From: Propionicimonas paludicola
GTDB taxonomy: Bacteria > Actinomycetota > Actinomycetes > Propionibacteriales > Propionibacteriaceae
NCBI RefSeq assembly: GCF_002563675.1
Contig: NZ_PDJC01000001.1
Coordinates: 496,001-560,000 of the forward strand
Direction of reading: 5' to 3'
Length of the DNA stretch: 64,000 bases
In this document: in pieces, positions 51,222 to 59,700 of the stretch
Position numbering within the stretch: position 1 is the stretch's first letter
How the letters are laid out: every line of letters starts with the position of its first letter
Program-made: the position numbers and the translations under genes
Notes under the pieces: generated by a model
What the model saw: only the letters and a program-made list of their open reading frames with translations
The model's database searches: none
What the model was told of the DNA's origin: nothing

Positions 51222-51746
51222 ATGAGCAGAGCCGCTTCATCGCAGAGGATCCCCGCACGTTCGGTCGCGATCGCCAACTCCACGCTTCGCTGGGCCGCCT
51301 GGATCGTCGGGGTGGTCCTGCTGCTGTTCATCGTGGCCAGCTTCGTGGGGAGCCCACTTTCTGCTCTGCTGGCGCGCGACAACCCGCAGCAGTTCGCTCA
51401 AGCGTGGGTCGCGATCCTCAGCACCCTGAACGTGATCTTGATCGTGGCCTCGATCGTGGTGGTGATCACTGTGGTGATCTGCTGGGTGGCCGGGCCGCGC
51501 GAGCTTCGTCCGGCGCTGGCCATGATCGGTGCGGGCCTCGTCCTGACCTGGGTGGTCGGTACGGCTCGCGGTCCGCTGATCGGGATGATCGTGGGCGGCT
51601 ACACCGCCGCGCAGGTGGCCACTCCGGAGTTCGCCCGGCTCGCGACCACCATCTCGGTGATCAGCCTCGTGGTCGAACTGGCGGTGGCCCTACTGATGAT
51701 CTTCGGTGCCGTCCGGCTGGGCCGGCGCACCAAGCAGCTGGGCTGA
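51222..51746 (+). CDS. Four-span membrane protein, unknown function
   Basis: 174 residues. Spans at about 25-45 (WAAWIVGVVLLLFIVASFVG), 65-90 (ILSTLNVILIVASIVVVITV), 97-122 and 138-165 (ISVISLVVELAVALLMIFGA). Family not recognised. ATG 51222 has the -10-like CATGAT ending 6 nt before it. It follows ppk2 by 70 nt. Confidence 0.65.
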   Translation: MSRAASSQRIPARSVAIANSTLRWAAWIVGVVLLLFIVASFVGSPLSALLARDNPQQFAQAWVAILSTLNVILIVASIVVVITVVICWVAGPRELRPALAMIGAGLVLTWVVGTARGPLIGMIVGGYTAAQVATPEFARLATTISVISLVVELAVALLMIFGAVRLGRRTKQLG

Positions 51747-51813
51747 CGCCCGCGTCTCGTGCACTGATCTCGACACCCGTTCGGCGGAACTGCGAGCCGG
51801 GTAGCGTTGCCAC

Positions 51814-52425
51814 ATGAAGACGCTGCGACGAGTTCTGGTGGTGCTCGGTCTGGCTGCGGCTTTCCGCAGCTGGCATACCGGCTGGGGTGCGACTCCGGAC
51901 GAGCGGAGCGAGCCCCTGCCCGGCGACGAGCTGCCGGTCTCGGCCTTCGGTATGCGCGCCACTCGGGCCATCGACATCGACGCTGCGCCGAAGCAGGTGT
52001 GGGGTTGGATCGTCCAGATCGGCACCGGCAAGGCCGGCTGGTACTCCTACGACCTGCTGGACAACCTCGGACGTCCCAGCGCCACCGCACTCCTGGACGA
52101 GTGGCAGCAGGTCGCGGTCGGCGACCCGGCGGCCTCGATGAACCCCTTCGGCCCGATCGAGGACTCGCCGTGGACGGTGGGGCTGGTTGAGCCGAACCAG
52201 ACGCTGCTGTGGCGCAACGCCGCGGCCGGTACCTGGGTCTGGGTGCTGCGCCCTCGCGCGGGTGGGGGCACCCGGCTGATCAGCCGGATCCGGATCGGCT
52301 ACAACTCTCCTAGTGGATTGGCTTTCGCCCCGATCCTGGAGCTCGGCGACTTCCCCATGTTCCGCAAGATGCTGTTGGGCATCAAGGCTCGCGCCGAGGA
52401 CAGCCTCTCCCAAAACCACCGCTAG
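51814..52425 (+). CDS. SRPBCC (START-like) superfamily protein
   Basis: 203 residues. After an N-terminal hydrophobic stretch (RRVLVVLGLAAAFRSWHTGW), residues 45-190 show the SRPBCC layout: ATRAIDIDAAPKQVWGWIVQ, GWYSYDLLDNLGRPSA, then RLISRIRIGY. Such folds bind hydrophobic ligands; ligand unknown. TAGCGT lies 6 nt before the ATG (leaderless). Confidence 0.75.
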   Translation: MKTLRRVLVVLGLAAAFRSWHTGWGATPDERSEPLPGDELPVSAFGMRATRAIDIDAAPKQVWGWIVQIGTGKAGWYSYDLLDNLGRPSATALLDEWQQVAVGDPAASMNPFGPIEDSPWTVGLVEPNQTLLWRNAAAGTWVWVLRPRAGGGTRLISRIRIGYNSPSGLAFAPILELGDFPMFRKMLLGIKARAEDSLSQNHR

Positions 52426-52486
52426 TAGGCGAAGTCCTTGAGCCGGTCGGCGTGCTCCGGATCCTTGCCGCCGATACCGTCAAGGT

Positions 52487-53017
52487 GTGCGCTACGACTT
52501 ATCGCCCGAGGTGCAGCTCCGCAGCCTGGTAGCTGCCGATGCGGTCGTCTTTGCGGCCTGGGGCAAGGATCGAGTCTTCTGCGAACACGCGGACTGGTCG
52601 CTGGGCACGTCCGCCGCCGGACGCCGCAACTGGTGGCGAGCGATGATCGCCGAGCCCCCACCGGACCTGATCCGCCGTGCCGCATGTGTGTCCGGCGAAG
52701 TCGTCGGCTATATCGACCTGCATGGGTCAGAGCCGGATCGACGCGAGCTGGGCTACCTGATCGGCGGACGGGATCGCTGGGGCCGCGGTCTGGGGACCCT
52801 GGTCGCGCGAGCTGGCCTCGCCTATGGATTCGAGGTCCTAGGGCTGCAGACGATCTGGGCTGAGGCAGTCGATGCCAATGCTGCATCGGTGGCGATCCTG
52901 CGCCGACTCGGAATGCGGGAGACCGGCCTCGGTGCGGAAGCCGAGTTCTTGGGCATCCGAAGCTGCTATCGCCAGTTTGAGCTCAGTGAGGCCGAGTTCG
53001 CTGCGGGGTCGGCCTGA
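52487..53017 (+). CDS. GNAT family N-acetyltransferase
   Basis: 176 residues. Acetyl-CoA loop RDRWGRGLGTLVARAGLAY and the C-terminal VDANAASVAILRRLGMRETG are typical of RimJ/RimL-type GNATs. Substrate unknown. GTG start with TACCGT 6 nt upstream (leaderless). Confidence 0.88.
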   Translation: MRYDLSPEVQLRSLVAADAVVFAAWGKDRVFCEHADWSLGTSAAGRRNWWRAMIAEPPPDLIRRAACVSGEVVGYIDLHGSEPDRRELGYLIGGRDRWGRGLGTLVARAGLAYGFEVLGLQTIWAEAVDANAASVAILRRLGMRETGLGAEAEFLGIRSCYRQFELSEAEFAAGSA

Positions 53018-53049
53018 CGCGGTGCGGGTGGGCTCGCTCGCGCGGTTCG

Positions 53050-53901
53050 TCAGGCGCGGCCCATGGCCGCTTCGACGTTGGCGATCACCTGTTCGCCCAG
53101 TCGTTGGCGAGATTCGTCGCTCAGTCCGGAGATCGCCCGGGGGAAGACCACTCGCGGCAGTTCGGCGTAGTCGGCGAAGACGTCCTCGCCGGCGGCCAGA
53201 TCGAAGATCGCGACGTTGTGCCCGCGGGTGATCCAGTCGCGGAAGGCGGCATCGTCGATGACTCGACCACCCGATGCCTGCAGCAGGATCGCGTCATGCA
53301 GCCGGGCCAGATCGTCCGCGCTGATCAGGGGAGCGCCGGTTGGGCCGGTCACGACGACGACGTCGGCCTCGCCGAACGCGGACGGACGGACCGCCCGCCG
53401 CACACCTTTGGCCTCCCATTCCGGCTTGGCCGAGCGGGAGAGGTGGGCCACCTGCATTCCGTAGGCCAGGCCGAGGTGTGCCACGGCCGAGCCCAGAGCG
53501 CCCAGGCCGACGATCAGCAGCCGCTTGCCGAAGAGCTCGTGCGACTCGGCCCGCCACTGGACGGGTGCGTACCCGCGGGCCACGGCGACCAGCTGCATGA
53601 AGATCACCTCGGCCGTGGTCTCGTCGCTGTAGTCGGCGACGTTCGACGTGGAGATGCCGCGGCGCTGGATGGCGTCGATGTCGATGCGTCCGTAGGACGT
53701 CCCGCACAGGGCCAGATGTCGCAGCGCTGGCAGTCGGGCCAGGGCATCCTCGGTGAGCGGAGTGGCCGTCGAGATCAGGGCGACCTCTGTGTCCGGGCCG
53801 GCCTCGGCCAGCGTGCCGCCGGCCAACTCAGCGAGTCGTCCCAGCTCGGCCGGACGCAGCGGAAGCTCGCCGATCTGAGCAAGACGTGTCGGTGAGATCA
53901 T
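53050..53901 (-). CDS. D-2-hydroxyacid dehydrogenase-like protein lacking canonical catalytic Arg and His
   Basis: 283 residues. NAD-binding loop LLIVGLGALGSAVAHLGLAY and overall layout follow the 2-hydroxyacid dehydrogenase family. At the place of the family motif with catalytic Arg (N-x-A-R-G) it reads LQASGGRVID, and at the C-terminal Pro-His it reads FPRAISG, so both usual catalytic residues seem absent. It may be a non-catalytic or altered-function member. ATG 53901 is chosen because TAGGGT ends 7 nt before it; a longer frame to 53994 lacks support. Confidence 0.8.
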   Translation of the reverse strand: MISPTRLAQIGELPLRPAELGRLAELAGGTLAEAGPDTEVALISTATPLTEDALARLPALRHLALCGTSYGRIDIDAIQRRGISTSNVADYSDETTAEVIFMQLVAVARGYAPVQWRAESHELFGKRLLIVGLGALGSAVAHLGLAYGMQVAHLSRSAKPEWEAKGVRRAVRPSAFGEADVVVVTGPTGAPLISADDLARLHDAILLQASGGRVIDDAAFRDWITRGHNVAIFDLAAGEDVFADYAELPRVVFPRAISGLSDESRQRLGEQVIANVEAAMGRA

Positions 53902-54051
53902 GCGCCGAACCCTACTCATCGCGGGTGACGCTTCGGCCTGCCGGGTGGCGGGCCGACCCTTCTCGGCCGCGAAACTGGTCGGTAACCCGTCCATAACACG
54001 GCGGCGGTACTCCTTGATGGTGTCGAGTCAGGCTCGACCAGGAGGAGGGTC

Positions 54052-55464
54052 ATGTTCGCTCGGCAGAGCGTGAACGGACACAGCTACCAGTTCGATTCGC
54101 TGGTGGAGCTGATGGCCAAGGCCACCCCGAAGCGATCCGGGGACGAGCTGGCCGGCGCTGCGGCATCGTCCGAGGCGGAACGAGCCGCTGCCCAGCGAGC
54201 GCTGGCCGAGGTCGAGCTGCGCACCTTCCTGAACGAGGACGTGGTGCCCTACGAGACCGACGAGGTCACTCGGCTGATCATCGACTCGCACTCCGCGGAC
54301 GCCTTCGCGCCGGTGTCGCACCTGACCGTCGGCGGGTTGCGCGACTGGCTGCTCGACGTGATCAGCCGGCCGGAGCCGTCCGCCACTCTGACCGCGCTGG
54401 CCCCCGGCCTGACTCCGGAGATGGTGGCCGCGGTCAGCAAGATCATGCGCAACTCCGACCTGATCGCGGTGGCCCGGGCTTGCCGGGTGACCTCGGCCTT
54501 CCGCACCACTCTCGGGCTGCCCGGACGGCTGGCTACCCGGCTTCAGCCGAATCACCCCACCGATGACCTGCGTGGCGTGGCCGCGTCCATCCTGGACGGG
54601 CTGCTGCTCGGCCAGGGCGACGCCGTGGTCGGCATCAATCCGGCCGGTGACTCACCACAGGTGGCCGCCGACCTGCTCGGCATGCTGGACGAGATCCGCA
54701 CCGGCTACCAGATCCCCATGCAGTCGTGCGTGCTGGCCCACATCACCACCACCATCGGCCTGATCGAGGCCGGTGCTCCGGTCGATCTGGTCTTCCAGTC
54801 GATCGGGGGCACCGAAGGCACCAACACCTCCTTCGGAGTGAACATCGATCTGCTGCGCGAAGGCATGGCCGCCGGGCAATCGCTGGGCCGCGGGAGCGTC
54901 GGCAACAACCTGATGTACTTCGAGACCGGCCAGGGTTCCTCGCTGAGCGCCGGCGCGCACCTGGGCACCGGAGGGCATCCGGTCGACCAGCAGACCCTCG
55001 AGGCCCGCGCCTACGGTCTGGCTAGGGAGTTCTCGCCGCTGCTGCTGAACACTGTGGTCGGCTTCATCGGCCCGGAGTACCTCTACGACGGCAAGCAGAT
55101 CATCCGGGCCGGGCTGGAAGACCACTTCTGCGGCAAGCTGCTCGGCGTCCCGATGGGGGTGGACGTCTGCTACACCAACCATGCCGAGGCCGACTTCGAC
55201 GACATGGACACCCTGCTCACCTTGCTGGCGGCGGCCGGAGTGAACTTCGTGATCACCGTCCCCGGGGCCGACGATGTGATGCTCGGCTACCAGTCGCTGG
55301 CCTACCACGATGCGCTGGTGATCCGGCACGCGCTGGGGTTGAAACCGGCCCCGGAGTTCGAGACCTGGCTGGCCGCCCAGGGGATCGCCGAACCGGACGG
55401 CACGGTCCGCGGTCTGGAGCTGGCCGGCTCGTCCCTGCTGTCCTTGGCGGGAGTCGTCCGATGA
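54052..55464 (+). CDS. eutB: Ethanolamine ammonia-lyase large subunit
   Basis: 470 residues. Adenosylcobalamin-dependent cleavage of ethanolamine to acetaldehyde and ammonia. Matches EutB throughout: DLRGVAASILDGLLLGQGDA, FQSIGGTEGTNTSFGVNIDL, YFETGQGSSLSAGAHLG. AGGAGGAGGG lies before the ATG, and a short inverted repeat GTCGAG/CTCGAC (54022-54038) lies just upstream. Overlaps eutC by ATGA. Confidence 0.96.
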   Translation: MFARQSVNGHSYQFDSLVELMAKATPKRSGDELAGAAASSEAERAAAQRALAEVELRTFLNEDVVPYETDEVTRLIIDSHSADAFAPVSHLTVGGLRDWLLDVISRPEPSATLTALAPGLTPEMVAAVSKIMRNSDLIAVARACRVTSAFRTTLGLPGRLATRLQPNHPTDDLRGVAASILDGLLLGQGDAVVGINPAGDSPQVAADLLGMLDEIRTGYQIPMQSCVLAHITTTIGLIEAGAPVDLVFQSIGGTEGTNTSFGVNIDLLREGMAAGQSLGRGSVGNNLMYFETGQGSSLSAGAHLGTGGHPVDQQTLEARAYGLAREFSPLLLNTVVGFIGPEYLYDGKQIIRAGLEDHFCGKLLGVPMGVDVCYTNHAEADFDDMDTLLTLLAAAGVNFVITVPGADDVMLGYQSLAYHDALVIRHALGLKPAPEFETWLAAQGIAEPDGTVRGLELAGSSLLSLAGVVR

Positions 55465-56207
55465 GCACCGAACTCACGCCCGACCCCTGGGCTCCGCTGC
55501 GGGCCACCACGCAGGCTCGGATCGGCCTGGGTCGGGCCGGAATGAGCCTGCCGACCTCGGCCGTCCTGGAGCTGCAGGAGGCGCTGGCCGCCGCACGTGA
55601 CGCCGTGCATGTGCCCCTGGACGTCCCGGCGCTGCTCCCGGGTCTCGCCGGCCTCGGGCTCGGCGAGCCGATCGTCCTGGCTTCTCAGGCCCCGGATCGC
55701 AGTGTCTATCTGCGCCGCCCCGACCTGGGCCGGGCCCCGGCCGGGCTGGACGGGCTGCCGGCCGGCGACTGGGATCTCGCCCTGGTGATTGCCGATGGCT
55801 TGTCGTCCAAGGCGGTCAGCACACACGCCGTCCCGACCCTGGAAGCGCTGATCGCCGGCTTCGACCCGAGCTGGACGGTCGCGCCGCCGGTGCTGGTGAC
55901 CCAGGCCCGGGTGGCGATCGGTGACTGGGTGGGTGAGGCGCTGGGGGCCAAGACCGTCCTGGTGTTGGTGGGGGAGCGACCTGGGCTGTCGGTGGCCGAC
56001 AGCCTGGGCATCTACCTCACCCACGCACCTCGGCCGGGCCGCACCGATGCCGAACGTAACTGCATCTCGAACATTCACCCGCCCGAAGGGCTCGGCTATG
56101 CAGCGGCCGCGGCGACGGCGATCGCACTGGTCCGCGGTGCCCGCGCTCTCGGGGCCTCCGGAGTGGCGTTGAAGGACACCGGCCCGTCCGCCGAACTCGG
56201 CGGCTGA
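55461..56207 (+). CDS. eutC: Ethanolamine ammonia-lyase small subunit
   Basis: 248 residues. ARIGLGRAGMSLPTSAVLEL, LVIADGLSSKAVSTHAVPTL, VLVGERPGLSVADSLGIYLT and the C-terminal CISNIHPPEGLGY are the EutC hallmarks. Pairs with EutB to form the B12 enzyme. No other eut genes (shell proteins, EutA reactivase, transporter) are in the window. Confidence 0.96.
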   Translation: MSTELTPDPWAPLRATTQARIGLGRAGMSLPTSAVLELQEALAAARDAVHVPLDVPALLPGLAGLGLGEPIVLASQAPDRSVYLRRPDLGRAPAGLDGLPAGDWDLALVIADGLSSKAVSTHAVPTLEALIAGFDPSWTVAPPVLVTQARVAIGDWVGEALGAKTVLVLVGERPGLSVADSLGIYLTHAPRPGRTDAERNCISNIHPPEGLGYAAAAATAIALVRGARALGASGVALKDTGPSAELGG

Positions 56208-56344
56208 TCATGTCGGGGCAGCTTTCGCGCTAACCACAACAAAACTGGCTCTGACTGGCCGTTTTGGATTCCGTGGGCAGTGGCGGGGGTGGGATCCGGA
56301 CTCGCCCTCCTGGAGCTGGCTCATCTCTCGCTTAGGCGGTTTGA

Positions 56345-56508
56345 CTGGGTCTTTCATGCCGTTTTTCATTAGCCGTCCATCCCGGATCCAGTCGCTGCAT
56401 GATGGCTGCCTGATGGCTGCAGAAATATGGTGTGAACCACCACAAAACCAGTTTCTCGTGGACTGGAACGTGGGCTGGTCAGGGTGTTCAAGGGGGAACG
56501 TCGCGCCA
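56345..56508 (+). promoter_or_regulatory. Duplicated leader, copy A (upstream of surface-protein locus)
   Basis: This stretch aligns with 62865-63020. TTTCAT-nn-CGTTTTTCAT occurs at 56352-56369 and 62872-62889. AATATGGTgTGaACCACCACAAA-type sequence starts at 56424 and 62944, exactly 72 nt downstream in both. GTTCAAGG-GGAACGTCG at 56486 and 62998 lies 23 nt before an ATG in both. The stretch from 56208 to 56344 after eutC holds nothing I can name. Confidence 0.65.
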
Positions 56509-56720
56509 ATGGCCAGGCTCCAGCCATAGGCGGCTGGAGTCGAACCTGTGGTCTGGTCACTTCGCGGTGGCCGACGTCGATGGTGGTTGTGCCAGTTGGC
56601 CCAACCACTGAGTCGGGCTCTTTGCGAGCTCGCCTTCCTGGCATCCCCAGCGGAGCTGCCTTCAGCGTCTCCGGCATTGGGCGACCGATGTCCCTGCAGC
56701 TTTGTGCAGGTGTCGCGGCC
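56509..56720 (+). pseudogene. Probable relic of a surface-protein gene start
   Basis: The ATG that corresponds to the start of the 63021 gene opens only a six-codon frame (MARLQP, stop). Further on, 56649-56674 matches coding bases 63174-63199 of that gene at 21 of 26 positions and encodes a similar SGAAFSVSG stretch out of frame, 13 nt closer to the ATG. This suggests a decayed paralogue. A hairpin CTCCAGCC/GGCTGGAG (56518-56539) covers the stop. A leader peptide is the alternative. The rest up to 56792 has no recognisable gene. Confidence 0.45.
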
Positions 56721-56792
56721 GCCTTGCCGCGCGTTGCGACGGCCCTACGAAACGGAAATCAGTTGACCGTAACGGAATGAGGGACACCTTCG

Positions 56793-59700
56793 ATGGTAGA
56801 AACTAGACCTGCACCCAGTAGTGGGGCAGGCGGACGACATCTCGCCAGGCGCAAGAGCCTGGCGCTTGCTGCTTCCATGGCTGTGATCGCCAGCGGCTTT
56901 GCAGCCTTTGGCGCTCCAACTGTGGCGATCGCGGACGACACACTGCCGTATCAGAACACCGCGCTCCCGTTCAGTGTGCGCGCGGCCGATCTGGTCTCGC
57001 GAATGACGCTGGAAGAGAAGTACGACCAGCTGCGGGCCATGCAGCCGCACTCCACCTGGGCCGCCAAGCCGAAGGTGATCTCGCGTCTGGGCGTGAAGTC
57101 CTACGGCTACTGGGGTGAGGCCAACCACGGCATCTACTTCCCGGTGATCTCGGGCAACAGCAACTACACCCAGTACCCGCAGAGCTCCTCGATCTCGTCG
57201 ACCTGGAATACCGACCTGACCGAGCAGATCGCCTCAGGCATCGCCGACGAGGCGCGGGTCACCTACAACACGTCCTGCCCGCCCGGCACGGCGAACCCGA
57301 CCCCGACCGGTGGTGCCTGCTACGGCTTGACCTACTGGTCGCCGAACCAGAACCTGAACCGCGATCCCCGCTGGGGTCGTGCAGACGAGTCCTACTCCGA
57401 GGACCCGGAACTGACCTCGGGCATCGCCAGCGCCTTCGTGACGGGCATGCAGGGCGACACGGCTTCGCGCGTAGACACCGTTCCGGCCGGCCCGAACGAC
57501 TACATCAAGGCCGTGGCCACCCCGAAGCACTACCTGGCCAACAACTCCGAGGCCAACCGCAACTACGGCACCTCGAACCTGACCGAGCGGACGATGCTGG
57601 AGTACTTCGTCCAGCCGTTCGCCGCATCGGCCGGTGCCGCGGGAGCTCGTTCGCTGATGACCGCCTACAACGCGTTCAACATGGTCGAGAGCTACTCCAC
57701 CGACTACCCGTCGGCAGCCAGCTTCCCGACTCTGTGGAGCCCGCGCGACAATGCCACCACCGGTGGCACCCCCGGTACGCCGGCCGCCGGTAGCCGCTAT
57801 GCCATCGAGACCCTGATGCGTCGCTCCTTCGGGTTCGACGGCTTCGTCGTCTCCGACTGCGATGCCATCACCCGCGTGTACGGCAACGGCACCCGCGGCC
57901 ACTCCTGGCAGCCGATCCAGCTCGGCGGGACCACTCAGCTGACCAAGGCGCAGGGCAATGCCTGGGCGCTCAAGGCCGGTACTGACCTGGACTGCTCCGG
58001 TAGTGACTACCCGTCGGCCACCGGCCTGACCGTGTCTCAGGATCAGGGCCTGGTCAGCCAGGCTGACATCGACATCGCCTTGGTCCGGGCCTTCACTGCT
58101 CGGTTCCAGATGGGCGAGTTCGACCCGGTCGCCAACGTGCCGTGGAACAGCGAGTCCTACTCGTTGTCCGAGGGCGGCGACGCCAAGGTCAAGCTGGCTT
58201 CGGCGGCACACCGTGCAGTTGCGCACGAGTCCGCCCTGGAAGCTCCGGTGCTGCTGAAGAATGTCGGCGACACCCTTCCGTTCACTGGCGCGACCACCGG
58301 CAAGACGGTCGCTCTGGGGCACGTTGACACGCTCAACAAGTTCCAGTCCGGCTCTTACTCCGGGCCGACCGCGGTGAGCACCACCTTCGCTCAGGCTCTG
58401 GCCGCGGAGACCGGTGGCGCGACCAGCGACATCGCCTCTGGTGCGGCTACGCCCTTCCTGTCCGATCACCTGGCAGTGTTCCCGGACGCCATCAACTCCG
58501 GTGGCACCGCGATCACCACCTCGAAGTGCGCCACTGATCCCTGTGATCCGACTGCCGACGCCAACACCGCCGAGTACCGGATCTCCCAGGCCGACAACAT
58601 CGTTGTCGTCGTGGGTCACCGCAACAACGACGGTGGCGAGGGTACCGACCGCAGCACGGTCACCATGCCCCGCATGCAGGCCGAGCTGATCCGTGACTCG
58701 GTCGCTCCGCTGGCCAAGAAGTACAACAAGAAGGTCGTGGTCTGGATCCAGGCCAAGACCATGGTTGATCTCAGCCTGTTCAAGGACCTGCCCGAGGTGG
58801 GTGCGATCGTCTGGTCGTCCTTCAACGGCATGTACCAGGGTGCGGCGATGGCTCAGCTGCTGTTCAACGACACCGTGACCCTTGAGGACGGCCGCACCGC
58901 GATCGCCAACTTCTCCGGCAAGCTGCCGCTGACCTGGTACTCCAATGTGGACGCCCAGCTCGGCCCGGCCGCTGCTCCGGATCGGGGCATCGAGGACTAC
59001 CGGATGACCAAGGCCGAAGGCGCCAAGTGTGGTCGCACCTACCTGTACTACCAGGTGGGCGACAACTGCGCGGCTCCGGACTACGTCTTCGGTCACGGCC
59101 TGTCCTACTCGCCGTTCGCCTACAGCGCTCCGACCCTGTCCTCCTCGACGATCAGCCCTGATCAGTCGGTGAAGGTCTCGGTGTCGGTGAGCAACCTGGT
59201 AGCCAACTACCTGGGCAAGGCGGTCGTCGAGGTCTACGCCAAGGCTCCTGAAGGCGCAGATGGAAACCAGCGTCCGCTCAAGCAGCTGAAGGGCTTCGTC
59301 AAGACCGGTGTGATCACCGGAACGCCCGAGGTTGCTGAGGTCACCATCAAGGCCGGCGATCTGTGGTTCTGGGATGACGTGAACCACAAGAAGGTCTTCC
59401 CGAACGGTGACTGGACCATCATGGCCGGCCCCAGCTCGGCTGACGCCGATCTGAAGTCGGTGACCCTGACGGTCACCGGGTCGCGTACCGCTGGCGTCGA
59501 GGTCGTCTCGGCTCAGCCCGATGGCACCGAACTGAGCCTGGATACCCCGGACAACCGGATCAATGCCCAGCTCTCGGTGACCAAGCACGACCTCACCTTC
59601 TGGAAGCTGGCCGACCCGGCGCTCACCGTCGAGTACTCGTCCTCGAACACCGCGGTTGCCACCGTGGATGCCACCGGCGCTGTCGCACCTGTGGGCAAGG

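Noticed and set aside
54001-54051. Cobalamin riboswitch before eutB
   Set aside because: Only a 17-nt inverted repeat is present; none of the B12-box sequence or size expected for a riboswitch is seen.
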